This document shows, one piece after another, positions 1 through 10,654 of a DNA stretch of 64,000 bases. The stretch is from Diphasiastrum complanatum (lineage: Eukaryota; Streptophyta; Lycopodiopsida; Lycopodiales; Lycopodiaceae). The stretch is from positions 20,469,644-20,533,643 of the forward strand of contig CM055108.1 of the NCBI GenBank assembly GCA_029204225.1. Reading direction: 5' to 3'. The position numbers were made by a program, and so were the translations under genes. The first letter of the stretch is position 1. Each line of letters opens with the position of its first letter. The notes beneath the pieces were generated by a model. The model saw only the letters and a list, made by a program, of their open reading frames with translations. It was not told the origin of the DNA and searched no databases.

Positions 1-2
1 AT

Positions 3-500
3 GCCTTCGACGCTATTTTGGGATTAAGCTGGTTCAACGAACATGTGGTGGCCTTCTTGGCAAAAGGGGTTAACCTTGTGTTATTACATAATGGCAGGAG
101 ACCTTGTGTCGTCAGAGCTGTGCCAGGGGACCAACTAGAAAAGAACGACACAAATGAACCTGAGCCAACCATTCCTCCCAATCTCATTCACCTATTTAAC
201 GAAGGACAACCAACAGTGACAGACCAGCTGACACGAGAACAAATGGAGCCAACATTGCCTATAGTCTCTACATCAAAGGTGAATTCAAGTGCCGATGCAG
301 AGCTCAAGGAGCTCACCTTGTGTGACCAAGCGAAAGCTCACTTTTTTAACGAAAGACATCCAACAGTGACAAACCAGCTGACGCAAGGTCAAATGGAGCC
401 AATATTGCCTGCAGTTTCTACGTCAAAGGTGAATCTAAGTGCCGATGCAGAGCTCAAGGAGCTCAACCTGGATGACCAAACGAAATATCTAGAGTCCTAG
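3..500 (+). pseudogene. Ty3/gypsy pol fragment: end of aspartic protease plus repeated tail
   Basis: The frame is open from the window edge and reads AFDAILGLSWF at its start. That is the typical C-terminal 'ILG..W' strand of a gypsy retropepsin (family knowledge: this strand closes the protease and is normally followed by a linker and reverse transcriptase). Here no RT follows. After about 40 residues the protein becomes a low-complexity tail made of two 50-residue repeats and stops at 498-500 (TAG). The catalytic DSG/DTG part would lie left of the window. The frame is therefore the 3' remnant of an internally deleted gypsy element whose polypurine tract and LTR follow at 855-2634. The protease assignment rests on one short motif and the LTR context. 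Confidence 0.6.
195..494 (+). repeat. Two tandem 150-bp coding repeats
   Basis: Units 195-344 and 345-494 both begin TTTAACGAA and stay in register for 150 bp, so the protein repeat is exactly 50 residues (both units contain VSTSKVN, then SADAELKEL). The exact multiple of three kept the frame open. Function unknown. Confidence 0.85.
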
Positions 501-867
501 GGGACTCATCCAGATGTGCGACGACAACGACATATCTGAGGCTTAAGGGAGCCGTGAGTACCTTTTTCTTTCATGCTAATAAAGTAAGCCGCATTTCTCA
601 TTGAGGAGTGAGCTTCAGTTTGATGTCTAAGTGCAGCAGATTCACACAGGTTTTACGTAAGTGAACTAGATCCACACTTTTCCTGTGCTGGGTGTAAAAC
701 ACAATATCATTACTCTGCTTTACAGTTGGTTTCCTTTGGCCGGTGAATCAAGCCCGTGCCCTTGTATATGTGACTAAAGTCTGGCCGGTGAATTAAGCCC
801 GTGCCATGAGTCTTAGGTTCTAGTTTGGCCCTGATGAGGACATTAGCTTTTTCAAACGAGGGGAGGA
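501..867 (+). other. Gypsy 3' untranslated internal region with polypurine tract
   Basis: No open frame. It contains a short duplicated phrase (GGCCGGTGAAT..AAGCCCGTGCC, at about 738 and 783). It ends in a purine-rich tract, CGAGGGGAGGA (857-867), directly in front of the LTR start TGTTGTAAAG. The stretch around 830-843 (TGATGAGGACAT) recurs just upstream of the LTR of the minus-strand element at about 3700, so both belong to one family. Confidence 0.7.
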
Positions 868-2634
868 TGTTGTAAAGCTGACTCGGGTGCACCCAGCGTG
901 CCCTGTAAGACTCAAAGGGGTGACACTCCCTAAGGTCCCAGAGCAAGTTAGAACGTCAAGGACTGAGCCTCCGACCTGTGGTGAGCCAATCAAGTAGTCA
1001 CAAAGTCATGAGCTAGCTCTGGAGCTCGAGTCATGGCCTAGTCGAGAAAGCAGGTTGATTCGGCCGCCGGGACGGCTCCCGGGACCCATGTCCGGGAGCC
1101 AGACTGATTCTGCCAGGCTTGCCAGGCTTAATCAGCAAAATAAAAACTAAGTCCTAAAAAGCGTGCTTTACCAGAAAGCACTATGTTTCAAACCAGAGGG
1201 GGTGCGCCGAATCACAGCAGAACTATAGGGGGAGTCCGGCAGACAGAAACTTGGGCAGCTCAACCAGCGCCAGGAATCCAGTCGCCAGGTCTCAGCTCCC
1301 TCTACCAGCACGAGCCAGGCACAATGCCCAGCACGTGTTGGTGGCCCCGAGACCGGTCAGTCTATGTATGAATGTAACCTCTTCCAAATCTAATAAAGTT
1401 GATCCTTGGGGATGATTACCATTTCGGTTTCGCCTCCGGGACTGGTCCAAGTGGAAGGACCCTTACTACAACCTTTTTGCGTCGCTGGCGCCTAAGGGTC
1501 CCTGTCATCGACATGGGCTTGCCGCTATGCCAATTGGTCAGTTTGGCGACCACTATGCCTTGGGTTTCATGTGTGGCTTGTCTTTGCCTTTGGTTACCTT
1601 TTGGGGACGGATTCTGAGTTGGCTTTCGGGTTGGTTGGGATTCCAGTTTTCTTAAGTCTGAATGGTTAAGCTTGTTACATTTCTGAGTTGGCTTTTACGT
1701 AAGTGCATGATGGATGAATGTTAGACTTAAGCGCGTGTTGGGGAAACCGCTCAAGTCCCAGCGCCCTTTGAGGCGCCGGCGCAACAGCGACTCAGGGCGA
1801 GCTCCAACCAAGTCTCAGCCTCCCTTGCTGGAATGTTGTCATGGCTCTCGCCTTGGCATGCTAGCGCCCCGGAGACTAAGGTCGGTCACACACTTGAAAT
1901 GTAACCTTCTCAGATTTATCAATAAAGTGGGATTTTCCTCAAACTGACTCTGATTACCTTCTGGGTTTCAGTGTTCGGTAAAAGCGCCAGTTGTAAGGCC
2001 GCTTTCAAAATTTTTAACTTGGCACATAGCTGAGGGTTGTATCCCGGGACGCCAGCGGTATGCCGTCGGGACCATTCGGTCCGTGGCGCCAGCGGTATGC
2101 TGTCGGGACCATTTGGTCCAAGAACTAGTTGTTTTCATATCTGTCGTGGCTTGTGGTTCTGAGTGTTCCTTGCATGAACGTGAATGGGTTAAGCTCTTGG
2201 GGAACGGGCTCTAACCTGTCGGCTGAGTTGGATGGCTTGCTTGGGTGGATGTTACCTGTTTATGGCTGTCCAGTCTGGCGTGGCGCCAGGTTGGCTTCCA
2301 GCGCTCGTGACGAAGCTTTCAGTTGGTTAAGTCTGATGTAAGTCAGACCGCTTGCTTGGAATGGATGTTACTCGTTTGTAACGAAGCTTCGAGTTGGTTA
2401 AGTTTGATGTATGTTGGGCGGCTTGCTTGGAGGGAAGTCACCCACGTCGGGACCCCCGATCTGGCATGGCGCCAGGTTGGATCTCAATGTTGGTTTTCGG
2501 AACTTCAAGTTGGTTAGGTCTGATCGTTGTTGGCGAGTTGGCTGCTTGTATGTCAAGTGGGTTTGGATGGCAACAATTGAAGGCTGGGAAGCTAAGTCGT
2601 GGTTCCCGGCTCCCTTTGGGATGCCTGCGCTACA
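868..2634 (+). repeat. Long terminal repeat, forward copy 1 (composite)
   Basis: Runs from TGTTGTAAAG at 868, right after the polypurine tract, to GCGCTACA at 2634, the same ends as the solo copy at 48403-49603. At 1767 bp it is about 570 bp longer than the solo LTR. The reason is visible: two related versions of the R/polyadenylation region follow one another (about 1180-1420 and about 1790-1970, each with TGTAACCT...AATAAAG and then GATTACC). A diverged LTR was probably fused to a second one near 1735. AATAAA-type signals lie at about 1391 and 1921. No flanking 5-bp duplication is seen, because another copy abuts at 2635. Confidence 0.8.
2300..2560 (+). repeat. Degenerate internal repeats of the LTR (about 75-115 bp spacing)
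   Basis: The phrase GTTGGTTAAGTYTGATGTA/CGT followed by CTTGCTTGGA or GGCTGCTTG recurs three times, near 2321, 2393 and 2508. The same arrangement is found in every other copy of this LTR (for example 7215-7450 and 49283-49520), so it is an ancestral feature of the family. Confidence 0.7.
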
Positions 2635-3678
2635 TCGACATACATCAAACTTAACCAACTCGAAGCTTCGTTACAAATGAGTAACATCCATTCCAAGCAA
2701 GCGGTCTGACTTACATCAGACTTAACCAACTAAAAGCTTCATCATGAGCGCTGGAAGCCAACCTGGCGCCACGCCAGACTGGACAGCCATAAACAGGTAA
2801 CTTCCACCCAAGCAAGCCATCCAACTCAGCTGATAGGTTATAGCCCGTTCCCCAAGAGCTTAACCCATTCACGTTCATGCAAGGAACACTCAGAACCACA
2901 AGCCGCGACAGATATGGAGACAACCAGTTCCTGGACCAAATGGTCCCGATAGCATACCGCTGGCACCACGGACCGAATGGTCCCAACGGCATACCGCTGG
3001 CGTCTCGGGATATGACCCTCAGCTATGTGCCAACTTAAAAATCTGGAAGCGGCCTTACAACTGGCGCTTTTACCGAACACAAAAACACAGAAGGTAATCA
3101 GAGTCAGTTTGAGAAAAATTTCACTTTATTGATATATCTGAGAAGGTTACATTTCAAATGTGTGACCGACCCTAGTCTCCGGGGCGCTAGCATGCCAAGG
3201 CGAGAGCCATGACAACATTCCAGCAAGGGAGGCTGAGACTTGGTTGGAGCTCGCCCTGAGTCGCAATCCGAACTCCCCTATAGTATTGGTGTGATTCAGC
3301 ACCTCCCCTCATACCAAAGCACTCTACCCAGGTTGGTAAAGCACGTTTTTATCTCTCTAGGATTTTCTCTTTCTAGAAATTCATTTTCCTCTCTCTAGAT
3401 TTTATTGATCCCCAGGCTTCCTTTAATTATGCCTAGATTGTGTGAGGTGATTGCACATCGATCTGAGCTCTCTGGACTCCGCTAGAGCCGATCAAAGATT
3501 TTCAGCCATAGGAACTTGGCGCCGGCTGGATTCTGGTCACAGTGGCGCCAGGAGTGGCGCCGGCGTCGTTGGCACTGGCGTCGTTGGCGCCGGGAGCAGC
3601 AGGGACGCTGCTGGCGCCGGAGACATAGCTGGCGCCGATGGCGCCGGAAGTAAAGCTTGTAAAGGTAGCTTTACAACA
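2635..3678 (-). repeat. LTR, reverse copy 1 (3' LTR of the 2.6-7 kb element, truncated)
   Basis: Reverse complement of the same LTR family. On the minus strand it starts TGTTGTAAAGCTACC at 3678, directly after the purine tract GGTGGGGTGGA (3679-3689), and runs down to 2635. There it stops about 175 bp short of the family end. It abuts the forward copy (868-2634) tail to tail, giving inverted-repeat arms of more than 800 bp. With the LTR at 5729-6944 it brackets one minus-strand element. Confidence 0.85.
3518..3652 (-). repeat. GGCGCC-rich palindrome cluster in LTR U3
   Basis: About 135 bp contain seven GGCGCC sites (several as TGGCGCCA or TGGCGCCGG) plus near-matches, spaced by 10-30 bp. The cluster lies about 30-160 bp from the LTR start, in U3. 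A related cluster is seen at 48436-48536 and a reduced one at 6826-6912. Confidence 0.85.
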
Positions 3679-5713
3679 TCCACCCCACCTTTATAAAATC
3701 TGATGTCCTCATCAGATGTCATATTAAAGTAAAGGTGTCTCCCAATTAAAATAACTATACATTTAAACTACTTGGCACAGTACTCAATTTACTGGCCACT
3801 TTTTATTAACCTTGAAGCTGGCACACCACAAGTCGGAGGCTCAGCTCTTTGTACTGAAAAATTACATAACTTAAAAATATATCTTTGTCTGGGAAAAGCG
3901 TATATTTGATATCGCTTTCGTAAAATCCAAGAACCTGATTAACTGGTGACAGAGGCCTTTCTTTGAAATATTCACCCCTGTCGCTTCTGACTTTCGACTT
4001 TGGAACTCCTTTGAGCTCCTGATTTGTCCTTGATGCACTTTGTGTTGAGCTCTCTGAGCTCCAGATTCGATCAGTTCCGCACAGGTATCAAGGCTCCCTG
4101 AGCCAAAGGATTTATCATTTGATTGCCCACTTTATGGTCCACTCCGTGCCTTGTTGCTTCTGCACCTTGATTTCTCTCCTTTTCCCAGCATGATCTTGAT
4201 ACTTTTCCATCTTGGCTCTTTAAGCTAGGCAAAGATTGAGTACTCTGCAATGCACGTCTCACTTAGCTTGAAGTAGCTCTTTGAATCAGCCCAAATGTAA
4301 CCATTGACCTCGTTGAAAGCCAAAGGGTCACACCAGTTTGATCCGCATCCGAACTACCTCTTCGCGTTTGTTTGAAGCACCATGTCCGTCTCGCAAAACT
4401 TGACTTTCACAATTCCATCACTGGTCAGTTGCCTCACAGTCAAAACAAGAAGTGTACATCGAGCTTGGCTTCAAGTAGCTCTCTTTGAATCAGACACGTG
4501 CACCCAGAGTTTGCACTAGTCCAATCTCAACGCAAACTGTCCCTTAGCGTCCGTTCGAAATACCAAGTCTCTCATGCAAGACTCAACTTTCACAGTTCCT
4601 TCATTGATCAGCTGCCTTACACGTAACACAAGCCAGCGTACTCATATGTTTCCTCATCATTGCTGGTCCAGAGAAAGCCTATAACAAACTTTCCTTTCCA
4701 CAACAAACACTTGTCAACTTATTAGGTCCAAGGTTCGCCAGTCTCCTCGTGTGAGTATGGCTAGGTCACCTTGAATTTGCCCCCGTTTTGATCAACTTTC
4801 ATTCAAAATTTGCCCCAAGAGAGAGGTGTGTGTGATAGTTCCCTCCACTTATAAAATCAGCTGATTTGACTTAGAGTAGAGTTCTTCGGACAAAAACCCT
4901 TTCCAACACTTTGCTTCCCATCTGCTAGGATTATGGCTCGATCCAACTTGTTGCCAATCTCTGAAGAGGATCCTAGTCTTTCTCCTTTCAGGAAAAACCC
5001 AACTGATACTGGATATCACCCATGCTCAGTGAGTTTCAGTTCCGAAGGTGGCCATCCTAAAATGAAGACCAACTACTCCATAGAAGATCTCCCTTGAAAT
5101 TGCCCTTTCTAACTTTTGACTTCCTGCTTGCGTCTGGTGGGCGTTGTCGCAAATGAAACTAACCCAAGAAATAGGCTAGCCATCCATCCTTTGCAAACAT
5201 TGAGTCGTTTCGTTGTCGTTCAAGTGCGAGTACTTGAACTGCAAATCCGCCCCACAGATTCTGTAGTCCTCTTTGTTTGATGATATCAGGCTTCAAAAGA
5301 AAAAGGTTCCTTCTTGAGCCATCAGCTCCTTGTATCACAAGCAATCATGCAAACCAGGCAAAGCACGAGTACTAAGACTCACCACGAATACATACAAGTA
5401 AGACACTCAGGCAGGTTTACTAACAAGTAACAAAGACAAGGTCCCCCTTTGAGATGGTCCTGCCAACGGACCTTTGTCTGGCTGTGCCCATACAAATCGA
5501 TCACAGAATCAGCCCACATAGGACACCCCTCCAACTATCCATGCTTACACCTCAAGGGCAGCACTTTAACTCATCAAGCCCCCGTCCTGCCAACCACCCC
5601 GACAGTGGACGCACCCGTGCTTACACTGTGGGCAGCACCTTGCACAATAGTTGTCTGGATGAACCCCAAACCGTGGCCATTTCCATGAGATCCGCATAGC
5701 TGACCGGCCAGTC
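3679..5713 (-). mobile_element. Non-coding internal domain of an LTR element (LARD-like)
   Basis: This 2.0-kb region lies between a polypurine tract at 3679-3690 and a primer-binding site at 5714-5726, both in minus-strand order, so it is the internal part of an element with LTRs 5729-6944 (5') and 2635-3678 (3'). No frame longer than about 60 codons is open, and no gag, protease, RT or integrase motif was found on either strand. By definition this is a large-retrotransposon-derivative type, dependent on proteins from elsewhere. Heavy decay of a formerly coding element is possible but less likely, because not even scraps of pol are visible. Confidence 0.6.
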
Positions 5714-5726
5714 GGCTCTGATACCA
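5714..5726 (-). other. Primer-binding site (initiator Met tRNA type)
   Basis: The minus strand reads TGGTATCAGAGCC two bases after the LTR end CGCTACA. It is complementary to the 3' end of plant initiator Met tRNA. Confidence 0.85.
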
Positions 5727-5728
5727 CA

Positions 5729-6944
5729 TGTAGCGTAGGCATCCCAAAGGGAGCCGGGATCCACGACTTAGCTTCCCAGCCTTCAACTCTTGCCATCCAA
5801 ACCACTTGACATACAAGCAGCCAAATTGCCAACAACGATCAGACTTAACCAACTTGAATTTCCAAAAACCAACATTGAGATCCAACTTGGCGCCATGCCA
5901 GATCGGGGGTCCCGATGTGGGTGACTACCCTCCAAGCAAGTTGCCCGACATACATCAAACTTAACCAACTCGAAGCTTCGTTACAAACGAGTAACATCCA
6001 TTCCAAGCAAGCGGTCTGACTTACGTCAGACTTAACCAACTGAAAGCTTCGTCACGAGCGCTGGAAGCCAACCTGGCGCCACACCAGATTGGACAGCCAT
6101 AAACAGGTAACTTCCACCCAAGCAAGCCATCCAATTCAGCCGAATTGGTTAGAGCCCGTTTCCCAAGAGCTTAACCCATTCACGTTCATGCAAGGAACAC
6201 TCAGAACCACAAGCCGCGACAGATATGGAGACAACCAGTTCCTGGACCAAATGGTCCCTACAGCATACCACTGGCGCCACGGACCGAATGGTCCCGACGG
6301 CACACCGCTGGCGTCCCGGGATACGACCCTCAGCTATGTGCCAACGTAAAAATTTGGAAGCGGCCTTACAACTGGCACTTTTACCGAACACTGAAACCCA
6401 GATGGTAATCAGAGTCAGTTTGAGAAAAGTCCCACTTTATTGATAAATCTGAGAAGGTTACATTTCAAGTGTGTGACCGACCCTAGTCTCCGGGGCGCTA
6501 GCATGCCAAGGCGAGAGCCATGACAACATTCCAGCAAGGGAGGCTGAGACTTGGTTGGAGCTCGCCCTGAGTCGCAACCTGCACTCCCCTATAGTATTGG
6601 TGTGATTCGGCACCCCCCTCATACCAAGCACTCTACCCAAGCTGGTAAAGCACGTTTTTCTCTCTCCAGAATTTTCTCTTTCTAGAAAGTCATTTTATCT
6701 CTCTAGATTTTATTGATCCCCAGGCTTCCTTTAATTATGCCTAGATTGTGTGAGGTGATTGCACATCGATCTGAACTCTCTGGACTCCGCTATAACCGAT
6801 CAAAGATTTTCAGCCATAGGAACTTGGCGCCAGCTGGATTCTGATCACAGTGGAGCCGGGAGCAGCAGGGGCGCTGTTGGCGCCGGGAACATAGCTAGTG
6901 CCGATGGCGCCGGAAGTAAAGCTTGTAAAGGTAGCTTTACAACA
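5729..6944 (-). repeat. LTR, reverse copy 2 (5' LTR)
   Basis: Full-length, 1216 bp. On the minus strand it starts TGTTGTAAAGCTACC (6944) and ends GCCTACGCTACA (5729), followed by the primer-binding site. It carries AATAAAGTGGG (at about 6440 on the minus strand), the GGACC...GGTCC dyads and the internal repeats of the family. Its outer edge abuts a truncated forward copy, so the element landed inside, or recombined with, an older LTR of its own family. Confidence 0.88.
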
Positions 6945-7527
6945 CCAGCGGTATGCCGTCGGGACCATTCGGTCCGTGGCGCCAACGGTATGCTGTCGGG
7001 ACCATTTGGTCCAGGAACTGGTTGTCTCCATATCTGTCGTGGCTTCTGGTTTTGAGTGTTCCTTGCATGAACATGAATGGGTTAAGCTCTTGGGGAACGG
7101 ACTCTAACCTGTCGGCTGAGTTGGATGGCTTGCTTGGGTGGAAGTTACTTGTTTATGGCTGTCCGAGTCTGGCGTGGCGCCAGGTTGGCTTGCAGCGCTC
7201 ATGACGAAGCTTTCAGTTGGTTAAGTCTGATGTAAGTTAGACCGCTTGCTTGGAATGGATGTTACTCGTTTGTAACAAAGCTTCGAGTTGGTTAAGTTTG
7301 ATGTATGTCGGGCGGCTTGCTTGGAGGGAAGTCACCCACATCGGGACCCCCGATCTGGCATGGCACCAGGTTGGATCTCAATGTTGGTTTTCGGAACTTC
7401 AAGTTGGTTAAGTCTGATCGTTGTTGGCGAGTTGGCTACTTGTATGTCTGTGGGTTTGGATGGCAAGAGTTGAAGGCTGGGAAGCTAAGTCGGGGGTCCC
7501 GGCTCCCTTTGGGATGCCTGCGCTACA
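6945..7527 (+). repeat. LTR, forward copy 2 (3' half only)
   Basis: Begins in mid-LTR at CCAGCGGTATGCCGTCGGG and ends at GCGCTACA (7527). The missing left half is not found on the other side of the minus-strand element, so the flank was later deleted or rearranged. Confidence 0.85.
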
Positions 7528-7530
7528 GGA

Positions 7531-8050
7531 TGACAGATGATTTCTATGTGAGCCTACATGGTGAATCCCAGAGCTAGTGATATTCCTAGGCAATGTAAAT
7601 AATTGTAGACCCCTCTTAAGTAAATTAGGGTGAGCCACCTTTTGATGGTGACCTTTAGTGGAAAGGCTATTTCCACATGTAATTTCTAAATTAGTGGAAT
7701 TCCCACTTAGGCTCCATATGGGCAGCCCTCTTGCTTATTTAAGGGTCCCCCTCTCTTGTGAGGGAGCTTTTAATGTATTGTCATTTCTCTTGCATGAATA
7801 AAGAAGATCTTCCATGAGTTTTTGACAATTGAGAAGCTCCTTGTTCATAGCAATTGTCTTGAGTGAAATTCTTATGAACATGCTTTGATTTCTTGTTGTG
7901 GTTGTGGCTTAATTAAATTTCTTGCTTTCTCTCCTGCAATGTGGAATGTAGATGTGGACTAGCTTTCTTGTTTCTTGTTTATGTGATTTCAGCATGCTAA
8001 TAAACTATATAGGCTGAGATTGTGGTTCTGATCTGACATATTCTTCAACA
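7531..8050 (+). repeat. Probable 5' LTR of a second gypsy element
   Basis: Lies directly upstream of a gypsy leader and gag. It has a promoter-like TATTTAAGGG at about 7736 and AATAAAG at 7797-7803, the spacing expected of U3-R. The proposed ends TGACAGATG...TTCAACA are chosen by eye. No second copy in the window confirms them and no clear primer-binding site follows. Confidence 0.45.
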
Positions 8051-8129
8051 ATCTTCTCATCATAACACCATTCCGATCTGTGCTGCCAAACAATCTTTCT
8101 GAAGTCTCACATACAAATCTTCATGGACC

Positions 8130-8770
8130 TCGTCACCTTGGTTTCGACCGACGTACAGTTCTCGATTGAGGCTTCACGCTCCTTACCTGGCCGAGCTCCA
8201 CGACTCACGTTTGGACCGGACCGAGCCTAGTTTCATTTACCATTGAAACACCACGACAACTCTCGACCGAGACCCCACAAGAAATATCTCATCACGTCCT
8301 GAGTTTGAAATCTCAACCGACACTTATCGATCATATCCCAACCAAGCATTTTACTGACACATCGACCGATCATTTAGTTGATACCACGACTGATTCACTT
8401 TGTTGACATCTCGACCTTGGAAGCTCAGTCCAGAGTGTTTTAAGTCTGATCTCGATCGAAAACTTTTGTCAGATCTCGACCGAGGACATTCCCTTCATAT
8501 CTTGGCTGAGCTCTTTCCATTCAGATCTCAACCCAGTGTTTTCAGTCTGATCTCAACCAAAAACTTTTGTCAGATCTCGACCAAGGGCATTCCCTTCATA
8601 TCTCGACCAAGCTCTTTCCATTCAAATCTCAACCAAAACATTTGTTCAAATCTCAACCGAGTGCATTCCGTTCACATCTCAATTGAGCGCATTCCTTCTA
8701 AACCTCAACTGAGACATTTGTTCATATTTCGACCGGCGACTTTTGTCAAATCTCCTCAACCAACCCATTT
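8130..8770. repeat. CTCGACCGA minisatellite in the gypsy leader
   Basis: The motif ATCTCRACCRAG recurs about every 30-36 bp for roughly 600 bp. Between 8432 and 8634 there is a clear higher-order unit of about 101 bp, present twice: each begins GTGTTTT.AGTCTGATCTC and contains ACTTTTGTCAGATCTCGACC and CATTCCCTTCATATCT. A 152-codon frame at 8400-8858 is a by-product of the repeat. Confidence 0.8.
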
Positions 8771-8879
8771 GACAAATAGGAACCCATGCATTTTGAAGCT
8801 CCATACGATCGCCCACACTTTCATGTTGCCGAATCATCACATGCACGAGCCCATTTAAATGGGACTTTTGCAAATAATG

Positions 8880-9560
8880 TTCTGCATACTGAAAAAGTAC
8901 TCCCAAGTTAGATTTACCTAAGTACGACGACAATATTGACCCTCAAAGATTGTTTCAAATCTTTGAGAATGCATGTGATGTCTATGGCGAGACATCACCA
9001 GACGGCATGGTTTAGCTCTTCTCGATGACCATGATCAATCGAACATGAGAATGATTTTTTAACGTTGATCGTGAAGATAAACGAGACTGGTCACTTTTGA
9101 AGGAAGCATTCATCAAACGATTCAAGCCATTTCGTTTGATCAAAAGTCCTTTTGTCAAGTTGAGTAACATCAAAATGACAAAAGATGAGAAAGTACGTGA
9201 CTGCATAGAAAGATTTAAAAGATTAAAAAGTTAGATACAAGAACAACCAACTGAATCTATGCTCATTGTTTGGTTCCTCATTGGACTGGACTCCCATGAT
9301 GGATATGATATGAACTTCGCTCTATTGATGAATACACATCATTGAAACAAGCCATGTCTGATGCCATTCGAGAAGAAGATGAGAGATCGGATGTCGATGA
9401 GCCACGTGAATGAAGAGCACATCGTGTTGTCCAAGAAGCTCTACCACATGAGGAAACACGAGAACAATTATGGAAAACACAGACGGCGTTGCTTAACCAG
9501 CAACACCAACAGCAAATGAAAAACTCACAAAAGAGTTTCAAAATACTCTGAAATCTATCC
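8880..9560 (+). pseudogene. Ty3/gypsy gag (capsid), broken
   Basis: Translation in shifting frames gives a recognisable retrotransposon gag capsid: DPQRLFQIFENACDVYGE at about 8938, then DWSLLKEAFIKRF at about 9080 and KVRDCIERFKRL at about 9190. The W..L...F...F pattern is the signature of the Retrotrans_gag family (known from the family). Several stops (for example TAG at 9013) and frame changes show it is dead. The capsid would package element RNA. It is followed by zinc knuckles at 9600-9760. Confidence 0.75.
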
Positions 9561-9599
9561 AGAGCTCAATGTCGGGTCAGTTACCCACTGGCCAAATCC

Positions 9600-10483
9600 A
9601 TCATAGATGCTAGAATACTTGGTGCCCTCACTGTCGAGGTGCACACACTGGCAATGAGTGTCCATCATACAAACCAGTCCCCGATACTTCATTGATCAAA
9701 TGCGACATCTGCGACTTTATGGAACATACCTCACTCTATTGCTATTATAACCCAAGGAACTAGCCTCACAACCAGTCAGGGGGACATTATCAACCTCCGC
9801 AACACCCGTTTGTTTCACAAAACCAACACCAGCACTACTCACCACAAAACAACCAAGTTCATATACAAGAGTTTCCCAGACAGTCTAGACATGAACCTCA
9901 ACCATAGCTAGCACTCTTAGGTCTACCTCCAAGGGGACAACTTGATCAAGGAGCACAAAAACATAGACATCCTCGAGAATTTGCACAAACACATCTTGTC
10001 GATAACTCCTATGATCACACATGCAATCACGATACAACACTCCCATCTGCTAGTTCTTAACCTTATCCAAGTGACAACTCTTGCTCGTGCAAACGGGATG
10101 AGTATTCCATGATCTCAAAAAGCCAAGCACAACTCACCATCCAAGATGGTTATGCTATTACCACAGGACCGTTCACAAACACGGTTTCAAAGACTATCCT
10201 AAACAACCTAACCAAGATCCTCCCAGTATGTCACATATCTTCCGCACCTGTTAGAGTTCTTACCAAATCACAACACCACCACCAAGACCAACAACAACAC
10301 ATTGCCAAATCAGTTGACCATCACGGAAGCCACTTGACAGCTTCCACATTACCCAGAGACTACCCAGACCCAAAAATGGAACAAAGGCAGTACAATGAAT
10401 TTAGAGATGAGTTTTTGCAAGAGGAAAAACATACGGAAAGTCTGTTATCCACTCAAATCCCCGAAAAAGAGCAATCCCTATAG
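9600..10483 (+). pseudogene. Gypsy nucleocapsid zinc knuckles and gag-protease linker
   Basis: About 9620-9760 encodes two knuckles: CPHCRGAHTGNEC (CX2CX3HX4C) and CDICDFMEHTSLYC (CX2CX4HX4C). These are RNA-binding fingers of a gag nucleocapsid. Downstream is a Gln/His/Pro-rich linker. The frame at 10109-10483 (124 codons) is its longest open piece, ending in TAG. The rest up to 10650 is interrupted. Confidence 0.7.
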
Positions 10484-10654
10484 GGACTTGAAGTATTTTC
10501 TGACATCCTGCCAGCTCAACTCACCATGCCATTCCATAGCGCGATAAAATCTTTCACCGGGCTTCAACGCTATATCCATCGTAGTTTTTAGTTGCTTACT
10601 ATTCATGATGACTAGCAGAAAACGAAAGAGATTCTTGAAATTCCTCAGATTCCT

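Noticed and set aside
2129-2680. Recurring 60-90-codon frames (for example those starting MVKFDVC or MVKSDVS) in the first 7.5 kb and at 49363-49715
   Set aside because: They lie inside LTR copies, occur on both strands and are conserved only because the LTR is repeated.
3518-3652. TGGCGCC as a lysine-tRNA primer-binding site
   Set aside because: There are many copies in U3, none adjacent to an LTR end. The real primer site is the initiator-Met type at 5714-5726.
8400-8858. 152-codon frame
   Set aside because: By-product of the CTCGACCGA minisatellite.
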